DNA of 26,499 nt from Larix sibirica. Taxonomy: Eukaryota > Streptophyta > Pinopsida > Pinales > Pinaceae. Of the stretch, positions 9,106 to 18,879 are shown one piece after another. Numbering within the stretch: position 1 is the first letter of the stretch; the number at the start of each line of letters is the position of its first letter. Under the pieces are notes generated by a model that did no database searches, was not told where the DNA came from, and saw only the letters and a program-made list of their open reading frames with translations. The position numbers and the translations under genes are program-made. Location: NCBI GenBank assembly GCA_004151065.3, contig NWUY0304613657.1:1-26499 (forward strand), given 5' to 3'.

Positions 9106-9642
9106 ATGTACTCTCTTGGTCTTAGAGAGTGTGACGGGTTGGATGGCGCTTCCAATTTAATACCTTGGAAGTTCAGGTTGCAGATGCTTTTGGAGGAAGC
9201 CGATATTTGGGAGCATATAGAGCATGAGATAGCTAAACCTTCCGATTCAGCGAAGTTGGCCGCCCATAAGAAGAAGGAGGCCAAGGCAAAGCGAATCAGC
9301 CTTGATTCGGTGAAGAATCAATTCATCCCTCACATTGCATACAAGTCGACTGGTAATAAGATGTTTGAAGCTTGGGTTGGTATATTTCAGAGTTCTTGTA
9401 TTTATAGACAGATGCTCTTGCGAAACAAGCTTTTTGCCATCCGCATGAGCAAGACAGATACGGTGGTTAGCTTTCTGGCCAAGATCACAGAGTTTAGAGA
9501 CCAGTTGGGTGCCATTGGGACGAAAGTGGAAGATCACGAGTTGGTGTCCATTGCTTTGAATGGACTTGCTCCATTTTGGCTTTTGTCCAAGGTATTTTTG
9601 CTCGGGATAATTTTCTATATATTATACGAAGCTTTGGTATGA
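9106..9642 (+). pseudogene. gag: Truncated Ty1/copia gag
   Basis: The frame from ATG 9106 (also open back to a GTG at 9088) encodes the N-terminal capsid region of plant Ty1/copia Gag, of the UBN2/DUF4219 type. Numbering from 9088, diagnostic segments are LDGASNLIPWKFRLQMLLEE (18-37), WEHIEHEI (41-48), AHKKKEAKAKRI (59-70), PHIA (81-84), RNKLFAIRMSKTDTV (112-126), FRDQLGAIG (136-144) and ELVSIALNGLAPFW (151-164). In the nucleus Gag packages element RNA into cytoplasmic particles. Here similarity ends abruptly after residue 164 (about 9580); the last 20 residues are unrelated A+T-rich sequence up to the TAG. The zinc knuckle, protease, integrase and reverse transcriptase are absent. The intact frame suggests a fairly recent transfer of a nuclear fragment. 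Confidence 0.85.
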
Positions 9643-9644
9643 TA

Positions 9645-12430
9645 GTATGGCTTCTATTATGGAACTACCATAAAACCGTATCGTAATAAGTCCAATCGAT
9701 TCCCCTTACCTAATATATTCCATATATATCGTACAGTGAATCTAGTCCTTTTACTCGAGGTTGTATCTATTATAGTAGTAATACCATACACTAAGTTAGA
9801 TTCAGGTACTACTAATTTGCCTAATTGAGTACTGTATTTAATAGTGACTATAAATATAGTAACATAATAAAATGAACAGTGCACACATTACAAATGGCAG
9901 TAGTAATAGAATAGCCATAATAGCTTATATATATATACTTAGAAACAGTGGTTCGTGATAGAAGCTCAGACCAAACACCATACATAGTAGAGTTTAAACA
10001 CAATGCTTGCTTCTAACATACTTATATACTGTATACGAAAGCTCAAGCAGTATCAATAGGGTTCGGCATATCCAGCTTAGTTACACTTACTTACTCTATT
10101 ACAGTGATTCCAGCTACGTCTTTATCCATAATCTCTAACGTGTTAAGTATAACTATGAAAACTATGTGCATTACTTCTACCCTTGTTATGTTAAGCTCTG
10201 ATTCCACCATAAGTGTGATTTAATATATCTCATAAGCTTAACTAATAGCCTTGTATAACTAATACGAGTAGAGCTTAGATATCATAACCATCTTAATTAG
10301 GGAGATAACAATATGGAATCATAACATAAGCTAGAAACAGGTAATGTATTACAACTATAAGGGTTACTAGAACAAAGGGATCAATACTAGTTATACTGGG
10401 TCTGATTATTAGGGATATAAGCTAAAAGTACTGTAACAATACTAGGATATCAGAGTTATACAGGTACTGTGTTGAAATACTTATCGTACTCGTTATAAGC
10501 AGCTTCCACTGTTTAGAGTTAATGGGTTTCATTAATCCAATGATTACGGTAAAAGGATAACAGATAGGGTTAGCTTAGTTACCTTGTACACAATACTGTA
10601 GTTAAGTAATGGCAGCTAATCTAAGTGGTAGTTATATGTCGTTAATTACGTGATTCCTATACAGAGTGTAATCGTAACAATGAGCTTAGTAGTACTCTTG
10701 CTTTTATTATGATAAGTATTAGTAGTAAACAAGCTAGTATTATCCCCATAACATGTACAGCTTACTTCTATACTGCTCCTTAGTATTCATAGAGCTACTG
10801 ATTTAGGTTAGCCAATTATTACAGATATGCTTATAGTAATAAGCTTCCTTGAACATAAGAGTTATCAATAGACTTTCAATCCCATTACTTATGGTGTTCT
10901 CATTGATACTGGTTAAGAGTAAGTATTAGCTTAATAAGCACAGTTAGCTAATAGGATAGAACTAGTGTAATATGTGTAATTACAGATAGTGTAAGTGTTA
11001 CGGTAATAAAATGTATACAATATAGAGCTGTTAACGATACTGATAAGCCCAAGTAATAAAGCTGCTTGAACTGGTAGTCAGCAATAACCAGACATGTTGA
11101 ACCTAATGTGATGTATGATTCCCATTGATTGATACTAATGGAAACATCAAACAGATTGCATGGTGTGAGTATTATCAGTAATAAAATACGGTGTAACTAA
11201 TAGTGAACAAGCGACTATCAAGCTCCTTGTTTACCTTATAATATACGTTATATCCCTAATATAATTGGTGTTGTAACTACATATCTAACCCAAGCTAGTA
11301 CGAGGTTAGGTATTGATTTATACAGAGAACTTGATGATGTTGTACATATGAGCTTTAACTCCATTGCTTTGATTCCCTTGTTTACAGAGTTATGATATGC
11401 GTACTTTACCTAATTCATAGTAAAGCATGTATATCGAGCTTAGTTTACATTTCACTAAAAACATGGCTTATCACTTGTCATAAGTAGATACGTAACCGAA
11501 TAGTGTAACATATTACCAACATGAACACATCCATGGTGATTACAGCTTTTATCTATGTATGATTCCTGCACTAGTTACTACTATTATCTGAATGTAATGG
11601 AATTAGTACAGATTGATCTCATACCTCTAAGATAATTAATGGGATTAGTTAATACTAGTACAAAGATGATGTAATAGTAATAACGAATACACTGTACTTA
11701 ACCTTTAGCTGTAACGGATTCATCAGCTTTCAATACTATCCATGGTGTTTAAACCAACTACTCTATGATAAAGCTGCTTACATACTTGTTTTATTAGAGC
11801 TTAAAGCTAAAAAGTTACTGATAGATCGTACGTAATGACTTGCTTTGACCTCATACGTTTCCACATTAGTATAAACTTATTACTCTTTGTATTGATTACA
11901 GAAGTAAGGAGAGTTAAGTAATAGCATATGTATTAGTATTATAAGTGTATAAGCTATCATCAGGTACATGCTTTACAGTTATATAAAGCTTGTTTTTACA
12001 GTATACGTTTGGAATGTAAGTACTAGCTTATTCATTACTGTTATTACGTCTATTACGTGTATCATCTCTATTGTCCAAGTAGAGCTTTATGACTGTGTTA
12101 TGACTCTATATATTACTCATATTACGTTATAAGTGAGTGCAATCAAAGGACACTAGATATCACAGCTAATACACTAATTAAGCTGGAAACACTATGACCT
12201 ATACTAATCATTACGGTTGAATAGGGGTTACTCTTACTTATACTGATTACTTAGATATGAGTGTTGTTCCCTCAATCTTACTAGTTAAGCAGATCATATG
12301 ATTCTCAAGTATCTCATGTACAAGAATTACTGATTACCTATATGCTTATGTATTCAATATGGATCTGACCTTATTTGTTCAAGCTCTGTTATTCAATCAA
12401 TCACTTGCTGTTCTAGTTGATCTTGTTGCT
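9645..12430. repeat. Large block of decayed AGCT-centred repeats
   Basis: A 2.8-kb tract with almost no ORF. Variants of RAGCTTAGTA / AAGCTAGTA recur about every 27-90 bases, often 35-48 or twice that (for example 10040, 10075, 10112, 10194, 10236, 10273, 10572, 10615, 10683, 10731, 10758, 10794, 10842). Between them lie TGATTCC, GTGATTACAG, TACTAGTA and ACTAATAC words in a loose order. The best explanation is an ancient tandem array with a unit near 40 bp, heavily mutated. It starts close to the truncation point of the copia gag. Similar sequence recurs at 13440-13800 and 18900-20030. Confidence 0.65.
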
Positions 12431-12780
12431 TGTATTCCCATTATTTGGATCTATGTAATAAGCTAACCTGTTTGAATTACCTGTTGCTTTGTACTAATGT
12501 GCCTATGCCTTTTTTACTGGTCCTAGCTAGGATGCTACTGATCTTTCACACGGTCATTAGTGGGACCTTAAACTGCAACATCTGCATCTGTAGCTGTGCC
12601 TGGATGGAAATGAATCTACCCCTCGATCTCTAAAAGGAACTGATAGCTCTGCGTCTTTATATCGATCTATAGGTGCTGCAGGTGTTTCTTACGTCTTAGC
12701 TACTGATGCTGGTTATTTATCTAAAACTGTAAGGTATGCTGCTTAACATTGAGTTCCAAGCGTTCCTCCTGGCTTTGTTG
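12430..12780. other. Three-base-periodic, coding-like decayed tract
   Basis: Plus-strand frames keep codon-like runs: GATAGCTCTGCGTCTTTATA through GTAAGGTATGCTGCTTAA (about 12640-12745) reads 38 codons without a stop, rich in Ser, Ala and Gly, ending in TAA. A short Ala/Ser/Val run near 12580 lies in another frame. It resembles in style the GCA/GTA-rich tract at 1140-1530, and the 12-mer TTGATCTTGTTG is shared between 1170 and 12417. It may be a frameshifted relic of a repetitive coding sequence; no family recognised. Confidence 0.35.
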
Positions 12781-13420
12781 CTCCGTTTGAAGGAAGGGGG
12801 CACCGGTGAATCGTTTCAATCGCGTGGTCCACACTATCCAAGTATCGGTTAACCTGCCCGGATAATCTGTAACTCACATCTGCGGTTGGCACCCCCGTTA
12901 CCATAGAGATTGCTCGGCATAGGGCACGATACAGGTCCCCTCAGACCAAACGTATAAGTTGGGTGATATTTTGGCACGGGCCGTAATAAGACAACAGGCC
13001 CAGGGCAGCTTATTTGTACCGAGAGCTTATGGTGTTCGCGTTATAACCTATCCTCCATCTTCCCTTTCAACTGGTATCAAGAAAGAAAGCTCTTCATTTT
13101 TAGCCTTTGGATGACCCTGGTCATTGGAACATTGATCGTTATGGTGCCCTTTCGAGCATGATTTGGATTGGATCTATTTGAAAAGAATGCATGTGCATAA
13201 AACCTAAAAATGGCCCTTGGCGCACGTTTTATTCCCACGTTAACCCTCCTTTCGGGTGTTCGTCCATCCATACCCTATTTCTCAAATTTGATTTATAAAG
13301 ACCCAAGGCCAAGTTAAAGTATACATCTTTATTCGCATGACCTCCGCATCTCCGCCTTCGATTCTCCGCTTTCGCTAAAAAATTATAGCCTCCTATTCCT
13401 GAAGTGTCTCTTACCAACTA
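12780..13420 (+). pseudogene. Possible decayed coding sequence, unknown
   Basis: This block is richer in G+C than its flanks. From about 13108 the plus frame reads MTLVIGTLIVMVPFRA, TGA, FGLDLFEKNACA, TAA, then NLKMALGARFIPTL onward for about 40 codons to a TAA near 13312. A short hydrophobic start and continuous frame across two stops suggest an inactivated gene, but I cannot name the family. 12785-13070 holds G+C-rich sequence with no continuous frame. The minus-strand ORFs over 13077-13417 look like shadows. Confidence 0.25.
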
Positions 13421-13439
13421 TTGAAAGGAAGAGAACGAA

Positions 13440-13800
13440 TCTGGCATGTACACTAGTAATACCCTGTAAAGGCACTAGTAAAGCACTTACTGGGAATACA
13501 ACTGAGCTGTACCAGGAATAATACTGACTTAGAATATAATAACTGCTGGACTGGGAATAAGATTGAGCTTTACAGGGAATAATAGCGTCTCCTTGCAATA
13601 CGTTATAATGCAGTTTACGTAATTAGTACGGTAGGAGGCAGTGTCCTAACTGATTAAAGCTGTAATACCGAGAAAGCTATATGCTACGTATGGTAAAGCT
13701 ATATGCTACGTAGAGTCAATTACTTACCTGTAAAGCTGTGTAATTGGTAGTCGCCTTAATTACGTCAATAAAATAGCCGCCCGTAGCTAGTTTAATAAGC
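13440..13800. repeat. Decayed repeats related to the 9645-12430 block
   Basis: ACTGGGAATA...GAGCT.TAC.GGGAATAATA occurs at about 13489 and 13550 (61-bp period). AAAGCTATATGCTACGTA occurs exactly twice at 13673-13690 and 13695-13712 (22-bp period). Words such as GAGCTGTA, TAATACTGA and AAAGCTGT recur, as in the 9645-12430 block. Confidence 0.75.
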
Positions 13801-14190
13801 CGTTCAATATTCGCCCATAGATTGAAGGAAAATGATTGCTCATAGAGGGCGGCACTACGGCCCCTTTATTCTAGTAGGGGCTTTATGCCCAAGGATGCAA
13901 GCCAGCTCCTACTCTTCCTCGCTGCCAGCGCCCAACGAACGAAGTATCCAAGCTGCAACCCGGATACCTAGGAAGACCACTAGGCCTACTCCCGGCCCCT
14001 AGGGGCTCCAAGCCCACCCAACCATGGATTACGGCTAAATACCGGCCACCTAATACTCCCCCTAATACTAACCCTAATACTAGGACTAGGACTACTCCTA
14101 CCCCTAGGCCCGGTTATAGGCACAGTACTACCCCTAATACTACCATTACCATTACCACTATAAATACCCCTACTAACTGCATTATTTAAT
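13800..14190. repeat. CCTAATACTA minisatellite in a G+C-rich island
   Basis: 13850-14040 is unusually rich in G+C (CCCGGCCCCTAGGGGCTCC) with no recognised gene. From about 14050 to 14165, variants of CCCCTAATACTA, CTAGGACTA and CCATTACCATTACCA form a simple repeat. Confidence 0.75.
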
Positions 14191-14194
14191 ACCC

Positions 14195-14560
14195 GTGAGT
14201 AACCAGACGATCAGACTCTATTTTAGATACCAGGTTGTGAGGGACGGGGAACCAGCCGATGCCAATCCGGCCAACCCAACTCTAACACTCCGGGGCATGG
14301 GAGAGGACACCACTAACACAGGGCACACGCCCTACTTTAATACTCCAGCTTCACTCGGGCACCCATTGATAGAGACGGGGCCCAATATACCTACCTTTAG
14401 CACAGAAGCCAAAGACCGAGGTAGGGAGGTAGGGCGACTGCGACTTCACTCCCTGCTACGCCTTTTCTATTGATTTCAGCTTTACGTACGAAAGGATTTC
14501 ACCCGATGGGGAGTTGCTGCCATGCAGGATCTTGCCAACCACAACAATGATCCCCCGTAG
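14195..14560 (+). pseudogene. Unknown ORF interrupted by one TGA
   Basis: From a GTG at 14195 the frame runs 92 codons to a TGA at 14471-14473, and then continues in the same frame without another stop for 28 more codons (TTT, then QLYVRKDFTRWGVAAMQDLA and on) to a TAG at 14558-14560. The first part is polar and rich in Pro, Thr and Gly (DGEPADANPANPTLTLRG, residues 17-34). The second has an alternating charged, aromatic pattern typical of real protein. The family was not recognised. The likeliest reading is a pseudogene fragment with one nonsense change. Confidence 0.35.
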
Positions 14561-14564
14561 GGCG

Positions 14565-14996
14565 CAGAAAGATGCCCCAAGGCACAAATACACATTACAC
14601 CAGAGCCATGCGCCTACTATCTAAAGGGCTGGAACATGTGCTGAAGCCCAATCTATAGCCATTATAGAGGGGTAAAGGTTTCTTTTTTCTTGGTGCGATG
14701 GAAGGTAATGGTGTCTTTCTTGGTGCGACCTCTAAATGAAAAGTTCGTTTCGTTCGGTTTATCGATCCACCAGCAGCAGATGTTGCCAGCACCTTCCAGC
14801 ATAGCCAGTAAGCTCCCGTACTAGCTATTGGGAACGGCTTCAATGCCTATAACGGCTTCAAATGGGATTTGCTTGCATTCTATGGTCACTTTACCCTATT
14901 CCCTGCGAGGGACGTTGATCAAGCTTTTTTCAGTACAGACAATAGACAATAGACGAAGTTTGCGATTCGCTGAAGATTTTTTCACATTAAGGAAAT
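14565..14996. other. Spacer with short direct repeats
   Basis: TTTCTTGGTGCGA occurs twice (about 14685 and 14715), AACGGCTTCAA twice (about 14832 and 14850), and AATAGAC twice near 14940. ORFs here start at TTG or run through the repeats, and I do not support any of them. Confidence 0.6.
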
Positions 14997-15075
14997 CTTG
15001 CTTGACCAAAGGTATACTTGCTTGACCGAAGGGAGGGCCAAGGGAGGGCAAGGAAAAGCTTGCTTGACATTAGGA
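14997..15075. repeat. Inverted partner of the 1-40 repeat, with local GCTTGAC duplications
   Basis: 14997-15036 is the exact reverse complement of 1-40. CTTGCTTGACC is present twice inside it and again as AGCTTGCTTGACATTAGG at about 15057, with AGGGAGGGCCAAGGGAGGGC between. This suggests that a small tandem array was copied in opposite orientation about 15 kb away. Confidence 0.9.
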
Positions 15076-15189
15076 GAGCAAGGTGATTCTGCAAGAATCT
15101 AAAAAAGAAGGTGAGTAAAGAAGACTGCGTATCTAAACCCCTTTGTTTCTGAACAACCTGGCGGCAGGCTCTGGGTTGGAGGTATAGGT

Positions 15190-15708
15190 TGGGAACCCGC
15201 CCGCACCTTCCTTTTAATCCGTTCTTTTGCCCCCCCCCCAAAAAACTATATTCTGACTCAGTAAATCCATGTAAAACCATCTTTCCCAGAATACCTCCCT
15301 CTCCAGATAAGGACCATAAACGTTAAGGACTATCAGCTCCATCCCCAGCTCCTGGGAGAATAAAGATAACAGTTCCAAAACCTGAAGAGAAAGCCCAAGA
15401 GTTCAAACAATAGAAAATCCTAGACCTCCAACCAGTCACCAATCCCCCAGACCGACCTCAAGCATCTAAACAATAAAAATAGAAACCCCCAAGAAGCTTT
15501 TCCAACTCAGAGACAAGTTTTCCCCCGCATCACCCAGCAGCGTTTGTCCTGACCCAATTTTGAAGGAATTCCTGCAGGTAGACCATCCATCCAAGTTACT
15601 ACCTTTTCCTGCTTTTGAATCCCTCCTCTTCCTATTTATTGGGGGTGGTTTCTCTCCAGCGTCAAACCCGGAAGGAGGTTTATGAAAAGGCATTACACCG
15701 CATTTCAT
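15190..15708 (-). mobile_element. Decayed LINE endonuclease-domain fragment
   Basis: Read on the minus strand, one frame gives GGLGFSIV (near 15420), then LGLSLQVLELLSLFSQELGM followed by ELIVLNVYGPYLEREVFWERW, MDLLSQNIVFWGG (down to about 15230). This follows the order of the apurinic-endonuclease domain of plant L1-type LINEs: a GG(L) core, then the NVYGPY motif, FWE, and the GGD(F/L)N strand, which here has broken down beside a run of ten G. Three stops interrupt the same frame (near 15467, 15437 and 15405). Upstream codons 15708-15466 (80 residues, open) may be the preceding part of the element. The catalytic Asp of GGDxN is lost and no reverse transcriptase follows. It is a dead nuclear-type fragment. 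Confidence 0.7.
15230..15245. repeat. C10A6 homopolymer junction
   Basis: Ten C followed directly by six A, inside the LINE fragment. It coincides with the loss of the endonuclease frame, so slippage at the homopolymer, or a sequencing length error there, may explain the break. Confidence 0.85.
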
Positions 15709-15789
15709 CTACTAAATCCGGCATTTCTTCTCGATCGATCTTTACTTAGTATCCCCTACTTTTTCTTGCGCATTCCAGCCCTATCCTTC

Positions 15790-16835
15790 TGGTTCTATAT
15801 AACATTAGGAAGCTTGAAGCGCATTCAAACAAACGTTAGGAAGCTCGAAGCCAAAGGAGAACAAGGTAAGGTGGGGCGAGACGAGACCAGAGGTAGGACA
15901 TGCATACCTTCTTTATTGATTTACTTTCCTATGAAACAAGCAAGGCACTTCAGCGTGAATAAGCTCGAAGCCAAGTAGGGTGAAACTAGGAAGGAAGGCG
16001 ATACCCGAGGTGGGGATATACATGCGCTTGCTTTCTTTCTTATTGGAAAAGGAACGTGTATCAAGGTAAGCACTACTACAAAGTTAGCTTTATAAGCAGA
16101 CCCATTGCGCTAGGTAATAAGAACCCATTTTGCCTACCTTCTTTCAAACAAAAACAAAAAGACCCATTGCACTTACCCTCCTTTATAAGCGTAAGGTAAG
16201 GACCCGTTGTACCTTTCCTTCCTTATGAAAAAGTATATATAGTCAGGTCGTATAAGACATCGTCAGATAAGTAGGTGGCCTGCTAACCGGTCAGTCAGTT
16301 ATCTTAAGCACCTTATTCAGATGAGCATCGGTATAAAATACATATTTTCTTTCCTTTATTATTGCATATTTTTTTTCTTATTGGTAGTTGCTATTTGCGA
16401 TCAGTCAGGTATATGTTGTTTGTTATAAGACAGCAGCTTTGTGATAAGTCAGATCAGGTAGAAGTTCGTGATCAGACAGCTAGCTTCGGGATCATACAGC
16501 TTCGGGTCAGATAAATTGGTAGGTTGATGAGGACCATCACAGCAGTTATCTTATTTTATTGGTCGACCTTACTTAATAAACATGTTATTCTAGTAAGCAT
16601 TTCAACGTGAGAACGCGCCCGACCCAAGGAGGGCGAGGTCAGGTGTGGCGAGACCGGAAATGGGACGAGACCAGGTCGAGACATACAGACATATTTTCTC
16701 ATTGGTTAGTCTATGAGAAATGTTCTTCCGGAAGGCATTTGAACGTGAGAACACTTGAGGGTTAGGTTAGGTCGGGCGATAAACCGTATACATCTTTTCT
16801 TTTTGGTTGGCCTAAGAAACATGTATTGAAGGCAG
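15790..16835. repeat. Degenerate array of roughly 100-140-bp units
   Basis: Four units are visible, starting near 15795, 15942, 16595 and 16728. Each contains, in order, AAGGCATTTGAACGTGAGAA or a variant, a GGTGGGGCGAGACCAGAGG-like G-rich part, GACATACATA, TTTTCTTTCTTATTGG and a CCTATGAAACATG tail. Between the second and third, 16064-16590 has its own repeats: AGACCCATTGCACTTACC with CTTTATAAGC (three times, 16095-16215), then GTCAGGTCGTATAAGACA / GATCAGACAGCTTCGGG words. A 98-codon ATG frame at 15682-15978 runs through two units (KLEAKGE, NKLEAK) and is probably not a gene. Confidence 0.7.
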
Positions 16836-17230
16836 GCACTTCATGGGAGGATGGTTTCTATAAATATTTTTCTTTATTTATTGCTTTATTTAAAGCCAGA
16901 GCATAAGTCATAGAGCGTATGATGAATGACATATGATAGACGAGTCACAGGGGACGAGTCAAGGGTGGACTGTAAGTGATGATATAACGCACTATAAGAG
17001 CCATTAAATGGTTTTCAATATTCACTTAAGCGAGCATACGTTAGCAATAAGACTTTTCTATGGAGACTAACCTTCAGATGGATGGGACTCGACAAAGCTT
17101 GATTTATTTATTGGCTCACCTCACAGACATATATTTATCACATACTTCTATCGATCCTTCTTTAAAAGTGACCGTGTATTTTCACTAGCAACCCTCAGTA
17201 ACCAATCCTCATTTTAGCAAATTGAGCAAA
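16836..17230 (+). repeat. Dispersed decayed repeat, copy B (partner 229-870)
   Basis: This is the shorter copy of the repeat at 229-870. It begins GCACTTCATGGGAGGATGG and keeps GTATGATG, GAGTCACAGGG, AATGGTTTTCAATATTCACTT, CAGATGGATGGGACT, AGCTTGATTTATTTATTGG and CCAATCCTCATT in the same order. It lacks the 300-base insert of copy A. Its start is continuous with the last unit of the preceding array, so the dispersed repeat may have originated as part of that array. Confidence 0.75.
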
Positions 17231-18070
17231 TGACGTATATATTACTGCCTTATCTTAGCATTCTAAGTATTCTCCTATATGAGTAATCCATTAGCAATAT
17301 TAGTTATATGAAACTCTAGAAGTAATATTAGGAATCTACTCTTCTATTAGTCAGATTATACAATATTCAGTCATTAAATATGCTTGAGTTATTAAATATG
17401 CTTTACTCCTTTTGATCCATTTGATAAATGAAAAGATAATGCTTAGTCTAATCAATGAGACATGTTTGTCACTAAAGACCGGGAACTAGGGTGCGAAGCC
17501 ACTTGGCCTTCCGAAGGCAAGGAACTTCCTGCTAAAAACTAAGAGAGTCTATTAAGGCTAATTGCCTAGGTAGTCTCTATATCTATACATCAATACCTCT
17601 CTATATGATAATCTCTCTAGTAGATTTGGAACTGATTCTAGAAAAACTTCGTATAATTTTTTCTGTTGTTATTGAGATCAACTTAGCTTTAAGGGGGTCC
17701 GATGACATCTTCTACTTATCGGAGCAATAAACTGGATTTTGTCTTACTGAACATGACCTTTTCTAGAAGTTGACCTATGAGAGGTGGGATAAATCTATTT
17801 AGTTATCGTATGAAGTGAAATGAAATACATATTTTAATAGATTGAAATCTATCTTTAGTCCAAATAGTTATAACTCCTAAATTAGCTTGAGCTAAGCCTG
17901 ATTAAACTAGCTTTATTCTGGAACTAACAACTCTTTATATTTAAGCCTGATCCAACTCTTCTAGTTCTTTCTAATTAGTTGTAGTGAACTCTTCCAATAG
18001 TTGAATGATACTTTTTAATTAGTGCAACTTTCCCATTGAAATGAGAAGCAAAAGGACAAAAGACTTTAGA
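17231..18070. other. A+T-rich spacer with small duplications
   Basis: ATTAAATATGCTT occurs at 17373-17385 and 17391-17403 (18-bp period). AAGCCTGATTAAACTAG and AAGCCTGATCCAACTC form a decayed pair near 17896 and 17945. TTAAGGGGGTCCGATGACATCT at about 17690 recurs as TTTAGGGGGTCCGATGGCAT at about 18556. A GTGCGAAGCC string at about 17491 resembles a group II intron 5' end, but no domain V was found. Confidence 0.6.
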
Positions 18071-18084
18071 CTCAGAGTGCCCGA

Positions 18085-18285
18085 GTGGCCTTTATTAGAT
18101 TAGTGCCGCCTTATGAGACACCGCGTTCCATAGCAGTAAGTACAATCACTACTTTCTACTGCCTTAAGCCAGAGTCCTTCCGTGTAGGTTCCATGGACAC
18201 AAGCCGGACTAGCACCACTTATTATGTTAAGATGAGTGGAAGTGCTTTAGTACTGTGTTCCTGTGGCTTCAACTCGCCTGATTAA
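18085..18285 (+). pseudogene. Possible Ty1/copia RNase H remnant
   Basis: A 66-codon frame from GTG to TAA. Its second half, RVGSMDTSRTSTTYYVKM (residues 33-50) then SGSALVLCS (51-59), resembles the copia RNase H segment of the type DWAGSxDxRxSTxGYVxxLGxGAxxWCS in spacing and in the conserved G, D, S, T, Y and V positions. The invariant Gly before YV is replaced and similarity stops at CS. The first half is not recognisable. In an intact element this domain removes the RNA strand during reverse transcription. The match is by eye and weak; an unrelated small ORF is possible. Confidence 0.35.
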
Positions 18286-18289
18286 TGTG

Positions 18290-18660
18290 AAAGAAAGTAA
18301 ATGAAATCTTTTCAAGTGGGAGTTATTTCTAAAAGTTAAACAGCCAACCAAGTAAAACAAGTTAAACAGAAGCCTTTAACCTCTAATCTTTTCATATCTT
18401 ACTTATTTGCCTTTCTATAAATATGGTATCTCAATGACTTTTCTTTTATATAGTAATAAGGTACTAGCTATAGTCTCTATTCTTTGTTTGTTTTGTTGGA
18501 CAAGATGACAACAATTCTTCTAATTCGATGTTTTTATTTTGGATAAACCTCCAATTTAGGGGGTCCGATGGCATCTCATCATTGTAATCGGGGGGACTAA
18601 AAGTGTTTGTTATTCCCTTATTTATATGTGTATTTAATCCGTGTGTGGGTCAAGATAAAG
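18290..18660. other. Spacer
   Basis: A+T-rich, no supported ORF or RNA. It contains the second copy of the GGGGGTCCGATG word (about 18560), followed by ATCGGGGGGACT. Confidence 0.55.
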
Positions 18661-18662
18661 CA

Positions 18663-18875
18663 TCAATAATTCTCATTCATGGTGGTTGTAATGTCATAAC
18701 CTGCATCGTCGTAGTAAGAAGCAAGTCGTAATGCAACCAGGAAGCGATAAGAATAGATGTGATCTGTGAACCAACCCAACTGCACAAGATGTCGTATGGT
18801 AAAGGGAATGAGCAACGTATATAACCGAGGGGTCCAGCTTAGGTCCTTCGCTTTAACACACATACCGCACTGCAA
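18663..18875 (-). CDS. 70-codon ORF, unknown, coding-like
   Basis: A minus-strand frame with ordinary amino-acid composition unlike the low-complexity shadows around it: CVKAKDLSWTPRLYTLLIPF (6-25), then a Trp/Phe-rich middle, LVALRLASYYDDAGYD (46-61) and a polar end. It has an amphipathic, folded-protein look but no motif I can name. The flanks are decayed repeats, so it may be an exon-sized piece of a nuclear gene or transposon. Function unknown. Confidence 0.25.
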   Translation of the reverse strand: MQCGMCVKAKDLSWTPRLYTLLIPFTIRHLVQLGWFTDHIYSYRFLVALRLASYYDDAGYDITTTMNENY

Positions 18876-18879
18876 ACAG

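Noticed and set aside
8800-9537. Minus-strand ORFs opposite the copia fragment
   Set aside because: They are shadows of the gag frame and leader; only the plus strand has recognisable protein similarity.
9645-12430. CRISPR-like array, because of regular spacing near 40 bp
   Set aside because: Repeats are not conserved, spacing is irregular, and there is no leader or cas gene.
13071-13082. CTGGTATCAAGA as a third copia primer-binding site
   Set aside because: Only the first nine bases match and no LTR end or gag follows; the match is too short to support.
17485-17500. GTGCGAAGCC as a group II intron 5' end
   Set aside because: No domain V/VI-like hairpin or flanking exon was found within several kilobases.
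18066-18100. GTGCCCGAGTGGCC as a tRNA-Ser D-arm
   Set aside because: No acceptor pairing, anticodon arm or T-arm follows at the required distance.
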